Assembly: GCA_039026555.1 (NCBI GenBank)
Contig: JBCCMB010000041.1
Location: forward strand, 1 to 20,401
Reading direction: 5' to 3'
Length of the DNA: 20,401 bases
DNA from: JBCCMB01 sp039026555
GTDB taxonomy: Bacteria; Pseudomonadota; Alphaproteobacteria; Caulobacterales; Hyphomonadaceae
Shown here: positions 1 to 7,652 of the stretch, piece by piece
Position numbering within the stretch: the stretch's first letter is position 1
How the letters are laid out: every line of letters begins with the position of its first letter
Notes under the pieces: model-generated
The model's database searches: none
Told to the model about the DNA's origin: nothing
The model's input: the letters and a program-made list of their open reading frames with translations, nothing else
Position numbers and translations under genes: made by a program

Positions 1-432
1 GAAGCTGAAGACATGTTGTTTCCCAATGGCACAGTGATCACGCCGGACGGCGGCACGCTGATCTGCGCGGAGTCGGAGGGTTGCCGTCTAACCGCATTTA
101 AGCGCGCGGAGGATGGAACGTTGAGCGATCGTCGCGTGTGGGCCGATTTAGGCGAGTATGGGCCGGATGGGATTTGTCTGGATGCGTCGGGCGCCGTTTG
201 GGCGTCGATCATCGCCGATGGGGTGTTTTTGCGCGTCGCGGAAGGCGGCGAAATCCTACAGACGCTCAAACCTAACAGCAAACGTGCGGTTGCGTGCAAT
301 CTCGGCGGCGCCGATGGTAAAACCCTGTTTGCAATGACATTCGACGGTGAACTCGAAGAGATCTGGACCGGCGTCAAAAAAGCGCGTGTGGAGGTCTGCC
401 GCGTCGACACGCCCGGCGTCGGGTCTCCCTAA
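1..432 (+). CDS. SMP-30/gluconolactonase/LRE-like protein, C-terminal part
   Basis: This is the 3' end of a gene whose start lies left of the window; the reading frame is open from base 1 and stops at TAA 430-432. The roughly 143 visible residues match the C-terminal half of the SMP-30/gluconolactonase/LRE beta-propeller family. Key signs are FPNG followed by VITPDGGTLI, then a DGTLSDRRVWADLG stretch, GPDGICLDASGAVW and a closing VEVCRVDTPG segment. Family members bind a divalent metal and hydrolyse sugar lactones or related lactone esters, usually in the cytoplasm. The asparagine in FPNG and the aspartate of PDGICLD lie where the family places metal and catalytic ligands, which is inferred from family pattern. 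The C-terminus looks complete. The substrate cannot be told from this fragment. Confidence 0.85.
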   Translation, partial: EAEDMLFPNGTVITPDGGTLICAESEGCRLTAFKRAEDGTLSDRRVWADLGEYGPDGICLDASGAVWASIIADGVFLRVAEGGEILQTLKPNSKRAVACNLGGADGKTLFAMTFDGELEEIWTGVKKARVEVCRVDTPGVGSP

Positions 433-912
433 TCGTCGATCTGAAGACTGGTAGCGCATCGTTCCGATGCGTCATTGGACTTACGAAGCCTGTCCTGCAG
501 CGTTTTACACCGTCGATCGAGCTTGCGCCGCCGACCTATCTCGAATGTGGATCAAGCCCGACTCGCGCGAGCGATATGTAACGCCGCGCGGTCTTTCCCA
601 ATTACACAAATGCGTTCTCTAAGATGCCGAGGGAGCACATTTTGACATTCGATTTACAATCCGCCACACCGCGACTTTCAGTATCTCTCCAAATGGCGCA
701 TTCAGAACGCGCGCTTTCACTTAAGCAGGCGAGGGATTTTTGAAAGCGCGTTGTAAGCGCCCACAAGCGGCTTAAGCCGATAGACGGGCTAAGACAAACG
801 GCGTTTTGCGGTATCCAACCCTGGTGAGCAAAGCGAGCGATCTGTAGGCGGAGCGTTTGGACCGGAACTGCAAGCTTGCAAGACTGCAAAAGCGCACGCC
901 CGCTATGTTGCG
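433..912. other. 480-bp gap with no convincing gene
   Basis: Between the lactonase stop and the TetR stop I find no ORF with a good start, ribosome-binding site or recognisable family. A 95-codon open frame on the minus strand (602-889) begins with TTG, is unusually rich in Cys, Ser and Trp, and has no visible Shine-Dalgarno site. I do not call it a gene. The gap contains the 455-471 hairpin and a perfect 12-bp palindrome, TGCAAGCTTGCA (869-880), 33 bases after the TetR stop on the minus strand. The composition is less coding-like than the neighbours and could be a decayed gene or insertion. Confidence 0.5.
455..471 (+). terminator. short perfect hairpin after the lactonase gene
   Basis: A perfect 7-bp stem (CGCATCG / CGATGCG) with a 3-base loop lies 23 bases after the lactonase stop codon. 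It has no T-run behind it, so it is a weak candidate for a terminator or an mRNA 3'-end stabiliser, not a classical intrinsic terminator. Confidence 0.3.
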
Positions 913-1548
913 TTAAAGATGATGCACAATGGGCAAAGGACGCAACGATACTTCATGCGCGTCGTCCCGATCCAGTCCCGCCAAAACCAAAACTAAACGC
1001 GCAAATTCCGAACTTGTGCTTTCGTCAAGCCTATTTTCCAACTGACCCAGAACCGTGGCGTTTATACCCGCAATCAATACAGTGAAGAACAAGTCGCGAT
1101 CGCGCAGCTTAAACCGACCTAGTTCAAGGCCGCTATCGATATTATGATTGAGGGTTGGATCCGCGTAACGTTGTAGCAAGTTTAAGCTGGCGGGCGCATT
1201 AATTATGAAGCGGCCAACCTCGGGATCTTCCGTCGCCAAAAAAATATGCACTCTAATGCTCGCGGATAAGACTTCCGCTGGGTCTTCAATGCCCTTGATC
1301 GCAAGCATTGTCCGATCCGTCATTCCGACAATGATTTCGTCTAGAGTTGCAAAAAAGAGGTCCTCTTTGGAGGCGAAGTGATTGTAAAAACTGCCCTTGC
1401 CAACCTCGGCGCGCTGAATGATGTCATCGATTGTAACGGCTTCGATGCGTGTCTCCGCCATAACCGATTTCGCCGCCGCCATAAGACGCTCTCGCGTCGC
1501 CTTGCGGCGCCTACGATGCCCATCAACAGATTGTTCCGGTACCTTCAT
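913..1548 (-). CDS. TetR/AcrR-family transcriptional regulator
   Basis: The product has 211 residues, a usual TetR-family length. After a basic N-terminal arm (HRRRRKATRER, about residues 11-21) comes the helix-turn-helix: VTIDDIIQRAEVGKG then SFYNHFASKEDLF, about residues 38-65. The YxHF and KEDL core is the family signature. The rest is an all-helical ligand and dimerisation domain of unknown specificity. The ATG at 1548 has a GAGG four bases upstream (1553-1556). The gene is divergent from the TonB-dependent receptor gene across about 380 bp, a layout typical of a local regulator. Whether it controls the receptor, itself or the lactonase gene is an inference. The TetR assignment is firm; the effector is unknown. 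Confidence 0.92.
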   Translation of the reverse strand: MKVPEQSVDGHRRRRKATRERLMAAAKSVMAETRIEAVTIDDIIQRAEVGKGSFYNHFASKEDLFFATLDEIIVGMTDRTMLAIKGIEDPAEVLSASIRVHIFLATEDPEVGRFIINAPASLNLLQRYADPTLNHNIDSGLELGRFKLRDRDLFFTVLIAGINATVLGQLENRLDESTSSEFARLVLVLAGLDRDDAHEVSLRPLPIVHHL

Positions 1549-1930
1549 TGAGCCTCACCACGAGTTGCGCCAGCACTCATACTTGCATATCGGCGGATGT
1601 CCAAGGCGGAGTTAATGCGGCGTGAGAAACCTCTCGTCCATAGCATCTCCGTTCTATAATTACGCATCCCAGTCAAATGCGGTTTTTGGCCTTGTCCAAC
1701 ACGTGTTTCAAAATTCTCTCCTGTGCGCATACCCGCGCCTCATCAACCGTGCGTTGAACCTACGACGCTTCAAACACGCTAAGTCTTTAATACGAGAGCA
1801 AATTACTGACGATCTAGTCAATAAAATTTGACGATGCGGTCATACTGTGCAATTCCATCTCTAAACCGCCTGCAATCTGTTGATGGGCGGGACGGGCGAA
1901 AAGTCGCTCGGTCTTTGGGAGGAAATTAGT
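1549..1930. promoter_or_regulatory. divergent intergenic region, tetR / TonB receptor
   Basis: These 382 bp separate the two divergent starts and should hold both promoters and any TetR operator. I see no strong -35/-10 pair. The best dyad is ACTGAC-N6-GTCAAT (1805-1822), with one mismatch between six-base arms, about 110 bp before the receptor start. It is a speculative operator. The stretch 1790-1830 is more A/T-rich than its surroundings. A longer in-frame start for the receptor exists at 1880 but has neither a ribosome-binding site nor a signal peptide at its N-terminus, so I treat it as untranslated leader. Confidence 0.4.
1917..1925 (+). promoter_or_regulatory. ribosome-binding site that sets the TonB receptor start
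   Basis: GGGAGGAAA lies with its GGAGG core eight bases before ATG 1931. It places the true start there, directly at the signal peptide, and not at the upstream in-frame ATG at 1880. Confidence 0.8.
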
Positions 1931-4282
1931 ATGCACCAGTCTTTTAAGGCGCTAATGCTGCTTGGTTGCGGCGCCGCTTGTTTGACATCGCCAGCGTTGG
2001 CTCAAGAGGGGGAAGGGGCCGGCGAAGCGCGGACGCTTGATGTGATTACTGTGACGTCGCAAAAGCGCGCTCAAAGTCTTCAGGATGTTCCGTTGTCAGT
2101 CGCGGTCACCCAGGGTACTGAGATCAACGACCAAATTGTCACCAATTTGGAAGACCTGACAGACGGGTCGCCAACGGTCACCGTGACGCGAACGCCGATT
2201 GGGGACGCGCTTTACATTCGCGGGACGGGGTCCGGGGGAAGTTCAGGGTTCCAGCAATCCGTCGGAACGTTTGTCGACGGCATCTACCGGGGGCGCGGCC
2301 CGGCGGCTCGCGGCGCTTTTCTCGATCTTGAGCGTTTGGAGATCCTTCGCGGTCCCCAACCGGTCTATTTTGGCAACAGCACCATCGGGGGCGCGTTCAA
2401 CATTGTTTCGCGCGGCGCAAGTGATGTCTTTGAGGCCAATCTTACCACGAGCTATGAATTTGAAGCCGAAGAATGGGTGACCGAAATCGGCGTTGGCGGA
2501 CCTATTACCGACACGTTGGGGTATCGGTTCGCTTACAAACATACCGAAAGCGACGGCTACGTAACCGACACTGTCCGCGACGTAAAAGTTCCGAGCATCA
2601 ACAACGACGCATTCCGCGGCACTCTGGAATGGGATCCAACCAGCAATTTCACCCTCATCGGCAAACTTGAATACAGCGAAAACGACGAGGATGGCACCGT
2701 ACTTCAGATCATCGACTGTGGGCCCGAAACGGGCCCGTTTGGTCCCACCTGTAATCCTGGAATTTTTGGAATTCCCGGTTTTGAAGACGATTTCGATTTC
2801 AACAATGCGCGGGGCGGGGCGCTCCCCAATGGCCGTGAGCAAGAAGACGGAAACGAACTGGACATTCTCAACGCCTCGATCAATGCGTCTTATGATTTCA
2901 GCAATGGTCTGACGTTGAACTCCGTGACCGGGCTTGTCGACTATGAAAATGAGCGTTTTGTCGACGTTGACGCTGGACCGGGCCCGGCAGCGTTCGCCCT
3001 TGCAGAACTTAATGAAGAATTCCAGCAATTCAGTCAGGAATTGCGGCTCGAATCCCCAACAGATCAGCGCTTGAGCTATATGGTGGGCGTCTATTACGAG
3101 ACCGCTGAGCTTGAATTCGTTGAAGATTCTAATCTTGGAGCGAACCCTGCGCTTTTGGATGGCGCGCTCGTAAGGCAGTTCTATGAACAAGACCAGGACA
3201 CGGCCGCGATCTTCGGTTCGATGACTTATGAACTTACGGACAATCTGAATTTTATCTTTGGCGCTCGTTATAGCGAGGTCGAGACGGATGCATTGAAGGT
3301 GCAACGAATTCTGACCTTGGACGAGGAGCCAGCCTCCCAGGCGGTTATCGATTCGGTCTCCAACCCCTTTAGTCCAAATCCATTTGACGAACTCGACCTT
3401 CCGGGGAACCGAAGCGAAGAGAGCTTCACGCCTTCGGTGGAACTGCAATGGTATCCAGTAGATGGTATTATGGTTTACGGCTCTTACAAGGAGGCGACAA
3501 AAACTGGCGGCTTTGACCCGCAAATCCGTCTAATAAGATTTGCAGAGCCCACGTCTTTTGATCCAAATGGCGGCTATGAGTTCGACACGGAAGAAGCTGA
3601 AGCGATTGAAATCGGCGCCAAGACGCGCCTGTTCAACGATACTGTAACGCTAAATATCGCGGCGTTTGATACAACGTTTGACGACTTGCAAGTCCAAACG
3701 TTCGAGCCTTCGAGCGCGACCTTCCTGACGACCAACGCCGGCTCGGCGGAATCGCGCGGCGTTGAGATCGAAACGGTTTGGCTTGCGACTGACAATCTAA
3801 CCCTAAACGCCGACGCCACTTGGCTCGATGCGACCTACACCGAATTTGCCGGCGCCCAATGTAACAACGCGGAGCTTTTGGCGTTCGTGCCGACCCCAGA
3901 CATGGTGCAGTGTTCAACGACGATCGATGGACAACCTCTCCCATTCGCGCCAGACTTCTCCGGATCGATCGGCTTTGACTTCAACATGCCGATATCAGGC
4001 GATCTGGAGTTTATATCTACGGGTAAAATGTCGTTCACCTCTGAGTTTCGCCCAGGTCAAAATCCTGACCCTGAGGAGATTCAGGAAGGCTTCGAAAAGT
4101 TTGATCTTCGGGCCGGCATAGCCGGGAATGACGGACAATGGGAACTCGCCTTCGTCGGCAAGAATCTTACGGATAAAAAGACATTCCGGTTCAATAGCGA
4201 ATTACCCGCCTCTTTGACGAGCCGCTTTGTCCTGATCGATCGCGGTCGCGAGCTCGGCCTTCAGTTCAAGTATAATTATTAG
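1931..4282 (+). CDS. TonB-dependent outer-membrane receptor
   Basis: The 783-residue product is an outer-membrane active transporter with an N-terminal plug and a 22-strand barrel, powered by TonB-ExbB-ExbD. From ATG 1931 it has a clear signal peptide ending in SPALAQ (about residue 25). A TonB-box-like DVITVTSQKR follows at about 37-46, then plug motifs: LQDVPLSVAV, LYIRGTGSG, LEILRGPQPVYFGNSTIGG and FNIVSRG. The usual plug motif is closer to GRNTTGGAINIVT, so this is a diverged form. The barrel has alternating aromatic strands, and the chain ends in LQFKYNY with a terminal aromatic, as BAM substrates do. The sequence resembles the large alphaproteobacterial group annotated as iron-complex receptors, whose substrates include siderophores, vitamins, glycans and aromatics. 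The substrate is not deducible here. The gene ends before a strong terminator. Confidence 0.95.
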   Translation: MHQSFKALMLLGCGAACLTSPALAQEGEGAGEARTLDVITVTSQKRAQSLQDVPLSVAVTQGTEINDQIVTNLEDLTDGSPTVTVTRTPIGDALYIRGTGSGGSSGFQQSVGTFVDGIYRGRGPAARGAFLDLERLEILRGPQPVYFGNSTIGGAFNIVSRGASDVFEANLTTSYEFEAEEWVTEIGVGGPITDTLGYRFAYKHTESDGYVTDTVRDVKVPSINNDAFRGTLEWDPTSNFTLIGKLEYSENDEDGTVLQIIDCGPETGPFGPTCNPGIFGIPGFEDDFDFNNARGGALPNGREQEDGNELDILNASINASYDFSNGLTLNSVTGLVDYENERFVDVDAGPGPAAFALAELNEEFQQFSQELRLESPTDQRLSYMVGVYYETAELEFVEDSNLGANPALLDGALVRQFYEQDQDTAAIFGSMTYELTDNLNFIFGARYSEVETDALKVQRILTLDEEPASQAVIDSVSNPFSPNPFDELDLPGNRSEESFTPSVELQWYPVDGIMVYGSYKEATKTGGFDPQIRLIRFAEPTSFDPNGGYEFDTEEAEAIEIGAKTRLFNDTVTLNIAAFDTTFDDLQVQTFEPSSATFLTTNAGSAESRGVEIETVWLATDNLTLNADATWLDATYTEFAGAQCNNAELLAFVPTPDMVQCSTTIDGQPLPFAPDFSGSIGFDFNMPISGDLEFISTGKMSFTSEFRPGQNPDPEEIQEGFEKFDLRAGIAGNDGQWELAFVGKNLTDKKTFRFNSELPASLTSRFVLIDRGRELGLQFKYNY

Positions 4283-4327
4283 AGACATCGGGCGCGTCTG
4301 TCGCGCACCGAAACGGTCTTCCCGTTG

Positions 4328-4366
4328 CCGCGCTGTGGTGGTTCTCGCCACGGCGCGGATTTTTTT
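4328..4366 (+). terminator. intrinsic terminator of the TonB receptor gene
   Basis: An 11-bp stem, CCGCGCTGTGG / CCACGGCGCGG, contains one G-U pair and a 9-base loop. An A and then seven T residues (4360-4366) follow it. It lies 45 bases after the receptor stop and is a textbook Rho-independent terminator. Confidence 0.9.
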
Positions 4367-4573
4367 GTTGACCATCGAACCTACGCAGAACGAGACCTGA
4401 GCGAACGCTGGTTGGAGGCACTTAAGCGCCACGTGTTGAGGATGATGCTTTCTCGGGCCGACGCCGCCCGAAAGGACCCATTCTCTCGTTACCGTAGGCG
4501 CCAGGATCTCTATCTCGGACCCGTCGTTTAGCGAGTCTTAGCCATAACCGCGTCCTAAGCCATTTTTTGCCTT

Positions 4574-4990
4574 ATGATTTGGTTGTATCGAGGGCTGAGA
4601 TGTCGAGGAAGTGTCGTTTTCCCCGAAAAACGGGGCCGTCTGTTACTTGGTGGTAATGGCGGTGTGGGGGATGGCTCGGAAGCGGTGTTCGGGTGAGGAC
4701 ACCTTGCGTTTTTTGCGGGAGATAGAGCTGGCGCTGGCGGATGGATTGGATGTCCAGACCCTTTAAATCGAACCGGGCAGCCCTTGGGTTGAGACCGTCA
4801 AGCAATCGATTGAGGATCGATTATAGGTCGAATGGCTACGAGGAGAGCTTCAACGGCAAGCTCAGGGACGAGACCCTGATGCACATAAGCCTTGAACGCC
4901 GCACCGTCTATCACTCCATCACAATGATGGAGACGCAAAAATTAGCATTCGGCGCCAACAAAAATCCCGCACACGAAACTCGGTTTCAGT
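4574..4990 (+). mobile_element. decayed IS3-family insertion sequence relic
   Basis: This is a short remnant of an IS3-family element, reading left to right. At 4671-4766 lie the first 31 codons of an OrfA-like protein (MARKRCSGEDTLRFLREIEL), which then meets TAA. Directly after, 4767-4787 encodes IEPGSPW, and from 4831 another frame encodes NGYEESFNGKLRDE. Together these are the well-known OrfB (DDE integrase) C-terminal motif around the catalytic Glu. Roughly 300 residues between the two parts are missing. A 43-bp unrelated segment (4788-4830) interrupts the motif and shifts the frame. The left boundary near 4574 (TGATTTGGTTG) is estimated from the distance to OrfA. I could not find a matching right end. 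A CCCCG-AAAAA-CGGGG hairpin (4621-4635) lies in the left leader. The element cannot be active. Confidence 0.75.
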
Positions 4991-5040
4991 TCAAATTGAT
5001 CTCGGCGGCGTTTTTGAGCAAGCCGAGATTAAGGACCTGA
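4671..5040 (+). pseudogene. fused remnants of IS3 transposase OrfA and OrfB
   Basis: The OrfA start (4671-4766) and OrfB end (from 4767) are joined by a large internal deletion. The OrfB part then changes frame across the 43-bp insert. After KLRDE the expected family tail is no longer recognisable, although the codons stay open to TGA at 5040. The zinc-finger/HTH part of OrfA and the first two catalytic Asp regions of OrfB are gone, so no functional transposase can be made. Confidence 0.7.
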
Positions 5041-5048
5041 GTTCCAGC

Positions 5049-5076
5049 AAAAAATGGGGGCTAACCGCCCCCATTT
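5049..5076 (-). terminator. intrinsic terminator of the SnoaL/AhpD-like operon
   Basis: A perfect 10-bp stem (5052-5061 with 5067-5076, AAATGGGGGC / GCCCCCATTT) has a five-base loop. Read on the minus strand it is followed by six T residues (5054-5049). It lies 29 bases beyond the stop of the 5105-7006 gene, so it ends that operon. On the plus strand only three T residues follow. Confidence 0.88.
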
Positions 5077-5104
5077 CCAAATACGTATTTCTCAATTCGC
5101 GGCA

Positions 5105-7006
5105 TTACAGACTTCTCGGATCAACCGGGTTCGTACCCGCATCCATCTCCGCTTTGTCGTCAATGCCATCGCCATCCGAGTCAGCTTTGAACGGAAATGT
5201 ACCTGCTCTCAATTCACTCGCATTGGTGATGCCGTCCCCGTCAATGTCTCCGTCTCGCGAATCCTTGATGCCGTCTCCGTCTGTGTCCGCCCAATTGCTA
5301 GGATCGTCGGGAAATCCGTCAAAAGCGTCTTCGACCCCATCACCATCAGCATCGACCCCAAGCGGAACCCTAACGTCAAGCCAATCGCTTATGGCGTCTG
5401 TGACCACGCCCGTCGCCATATCAGCACCGACAACCGCGTAAAACTGACTCATATGATAGGGGCGCTGCTCGTTCGCGAGCCCGGTATGAACACCGGGGTT
5501 CCATCCAGCAGGTCCCAAGTTTCGGATAGACCACGCCATGCTGCGCTGATCAGTAACAGTCGCTTGCGATTGCATAACGGTTGAGAGCCAAGGCGTTAAG
5601 ACAAGAGTCGAAATGATCTCTTGGATTTCTCGATCCGAATAATGCCGACGTAGTTCTTCAATATGCGCGGCGGTGGTGCGCCCAGGAAGCGTCCCAGCAT
5701 CGCGAGCGACCCTAAAAGCTGCTTTCTCCGCATCAGAATAGTGTTCTGACCGTTCGAAATCCATCAAAGATCGGATTTTCGCGGCGACCGTCGGCATCTC
5801 CTCTGGCGGCACTTTGTCATATACATAATCGTCCTCGATCTCCTGGAACGTGCCGTAGGCGCCGTGCGCTTGGCAGTGAACACATCCGCTCGCCAGCTGA
5901 TACACGAAAAAGAGCGACCATTTCATTTGCAGCGTGATCGCGCGGTCCCGCTGCAACGTGAAAGCGTCCATGCCAAGCGTTCCGAGACCGCTCTTGCGGC
6001 TCCAGGAGTTATCCAATTTGTGTCGTTCGCTGAACGGAACGCGTGTGTCTGGAACGATTGCCGGTTTAAAGTAGGCGTAATCGTAGGCGGCGACATCGAA
6101 CGGCGCCGTCCCAGATGGCGGAACGTTAGCGGCGTCGGCATCGGGCGCTTCCCACCGAAGATATTCCGCAGGATAAAAATCAAACGGTTCTTCAATGCCG
6201 TCTTGATCGCCATCAAAGGTCATTTCAGACACGCCATAGCCCGTGATTTGGTTCAGATAATCCGTTTTCAGTCTGGGCGCTCTCGCGGTCAGGTCTCCGG
6301 CGTTCCAATCCGCGACAAACTCGTCATGAAGCGCTTGGATCATTGATCCAACAAACGGATTTTCCCGCTGTTCCTCGGCGCTGCCTTCATTATGCCCTGG
6401 CGTCCAACCAACTGAGCGAAGGTTTGCGTTGGCCCAATCCAACGTTTCCTGATCCGTTGCAATCGGCAAAATTTGATCGTGTGTCGCCATCGCGGCGTTG
6501 ATGCCGGTCAGCTCAAATAGTTCGACGATCTGCCGGTCTGCAAACTGCATCCTCAATGCTGCATGGATGTCGGCCGTCACGCGCGTTGGGAGATTTGAAG
6601 CAAGGTCCAAATACTGAAACGCGGTTCGAATACGCGCGTCCTCGATCGACGCCGCATAGTCTTCCGACCAGATGTCTTGAATCTCCCCGATCGACACGCC
6701 GAGCTTTGACAATTGATAGGCGCTGCGCGCTTGGTGATGGCCGCTTCCCGCCTTGATCATCTGATAGAGGGTAAACTTCCATTTTGTTGTCGCGTCGAAC
6801 ATTGCGTCCGCGTGGATCATCGTATCAGCGATCAAAAGGTTCTCGTAGAAATCCCTGACATTGCTAATATCGATCTTGTGGCGATCATAGTATTGCATCG
6901 CCGCGTCGGATGTCGGCGGCGCAGGTGGCGATTGGGCGAATGAAGACGCCGAAAAAGTGGTTTGAGCGATTAAAAGTGCGCAGCCGAGTAATAGTGTCTT
7001 TTTCAT
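5105..7006 (-). CDS. exported protein with two AhpD/CMD-like halves and a calcium-binding tail
   Basis: The 633-residue product begins with a signal peptide (MKKTLLLGCA to about SFAQ, residue 25). Two homologous halves follow. Half 1 (about 55-240) has GSGHHQARSAY at 87-97. Half 2 (about 350-530) has GCVHCQAHGAY at 374-384. These align residue for residue, and each half later carries a GW.PG..G.A.EQR motif (about 200-214 and 501-515). The CxxC in half 2 (C375, C378) resembles the thiol pair of AhpD/carboxymuconolactone decarboxylase-like helical proteins. In half 1 it is replaced by S88 and H91. A DGDQDG loop (about 265-270) joins the halves. The C-terminus (551-633) is a run of thrombospondin-type-3-like D-x-D-G-D-G calcium loops. 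The AhpD/CMD link is an inference from the motif and fold pattern. Redox or decarboxylase activity is unproven. The gene starts three bases after the stop of the SnoaL-like gene, with GAAGGTGAA as its ribosome-binding site. Confidence 0.7.
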   Translation of the reverse strand: MKKTLLLGCALLIAQTTFSASSFAQSPPAPPTSDAAMQYYDRHKIDISNVRDFYENLLIADTMIHADAMFDATTKWKFTLYQMIKAGSGHHQARSAYQLSKLGVSIGEIQDIWSEDYAASIEDARIRTAFQYLDLASNLPTRVTADIHAALRMQFADRQIVELFELTGINAAMATHDQILPIATDQETLDWANANLRSVGWTPGHNEGSAEEQRENPFVGSMIQALHDEFVADWNAGDLTARAPRLKTDYLNQITGYGVSEMTFDGDQDGIEEPFDFYPAEYLRWEAPDADAANVPPSGTAPFDVAAYDYAYFKPAIVPDTRVPFSERHKLDNSWSRKSGLGTLGMDAFTLQRDRAITLQMKWSLFFVYQLASGCVHCQAHGAYGTFQEIEDDYVYDKVPPEEMPTVAAKIRSLMDFERSEHYSDAEKAAFRVARDAGTLPGRTTAAHIEELRRHYSDREIQEIISTLVLTPWLSTVMQSQATVTDQRSMAWSIRNLGPAGWNPGVHTGLANEQRPYHMSQFYAVVGADMATGVVTDAISDWLDVRVPLGVDADGDGVEDAFDGFPDDPSNWADTDGDGIKDSRDGDIDGDGITNASELRAGTFPFKADSDGDGIDDKAEMDAGTNPVDPRSL

Positions 7007-7009
7007 TGC

Positions 7010-7615
7010 CTATTCACCTTCGAATACTTTGACGAACATGCCGTTTGCATTTGCTGAGTGGGTCGGCACCTGTTGCAAGACGTCCCAATGTTCTTCAATC
7101 CGGCCATCTTCACCAAAGAAGTACATATCGACGGCGGCCGTCCCCAAATCGTCTGGCTCTGCATTGTCTACATTGCGGAAATTCACATGCGCCATCGCCC
7201 AGTCGCCCATGACCATGACTTTGTGTACGTCTATTTTTACGTCGTATTGCGCAACCGACGACGCGAAGAGCATGGCGATCGGATTTCTTCCGTTCGGAAC
7301 CCCCGTACTATGCTGAATGTATGTGTCCGACATAAATTCTTCCATCGTTTCACCCGATGGATTGGTGGCGAACACGTCATAGAGCTTCATAATGAAATCC
7401 GCGCGTTTGCGGTCGGCTTCGGTCGCTACGATGATATGCGTTTCGAATTCCTGCGGAACGGTGTTTCGCTTATCCATTTGCTGATCCTGCGACTTCGTCG
7501 GCGGAGCGAAGGCGGGATCGATAGGCGGCGCAGTTTGTGCGCTGGCGGCGCCCGGCAAGGCGAATCCCGCAAGCAGAAGTATCGTCGATAATATTAGCCG
7601 CGACCTCTTAATCAT
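7010..7615 (-). CDS. exported SnoaL/NTF2-like protein
   Basis: I choose ATG 7615, giving 201 residues. It opens directly on a signal peptide (MIKRSRLILSTILLLAGFAL, then PGAASAQ, cleavage near residue 27). It also has a GGAAGG ten bases upstream. An in-frame start at 7702 would put 29 non-signal residues in front. The mature part holds a SnoaL-like NTF2 cone fold: ADFIMKLYDVFATNP, then MEEFMSDTYIQHSTGVPNG, a VHKVMVMGDWAMAHVNF strand pair, VDMYFFGEDGRIEEHWDV, and NANGMF near the end. This pattern is typical of proteins annotated as SnoaL-like or nuclear transport factor 2 family, many of unknown substrate. The Tyr-Ile-Gln-His and Glu-His-Trp residues line the pocket in relatives. It is the first gene of a coupled two-gene operon with the AhpD-like protein, so the two may act on the same periplasmic or secreted substrate. 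Confidence 0.8.
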   Translation of the reverse strand: MIKRSRLILSTILLLAGFALPGAASAQTAPPIDPAFAPPTKSQDQQMDKRNTVPQEFETHIIVATEADRKRADFIMKLYDVFATNPSGETMEEFMSDTYIQHSTGVPNGRNPIAMLFASSVAQYDVKIDVHKVMVMGDWAMAHVNFRNVDNAEPDDLGTAAVDMYFFGEDGRIEEHWDVLQQVPTHSANANGMFVKVFEGE

Positions 7616-7652
7616 CTCATTTCTACCTTCCGAAATATTCCATGTTGTTGCG

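Noticed and set aside
602..889. 95-codon minus-strand frame in the gap before tetR
   Set aside because: TTG start, no ribosome-binding site, odd Cys/Ser/Trp-rich composition and no recognisable family; reported only as part of the unexplained gap.
1880..1930. Upstream ATG for the TonB receptor
   Set aside because: It would place 17 non-signal residues before a perfect signal peptide and has no ribosome-binding site. The GGGAGGAAA before 1931 decides the start.
2243..3523. 426-codon open frame on the minus strand inside the TonB receptor gene
   Set aside because: It is antisense to a well-supported receptor gene, has no signal for translation and no family pattern. Long antisense frames are expected from the codon bias.
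4325..4531. 68-codon plus-strand frame after the TonB receptor
   Set aside because: It begins inside the terminator stem, has no ribosome-binding site and is highly basic. It is probably spurious.
5054..5584. 176-codon plus-strand frame over the tail of the AhpD-like gene
   Set aside because: It reads the complement of the Asp/Gly-rich calcium repeats, starts inside the operon terminator, and has no family match.
7058..7591. 177-codon plus-strand frame over the SnoaL-like gene
   Set aside because: It is a shadow of the SnoaL-like gene, with low-complexity basic composition and no ribosome-binding site.
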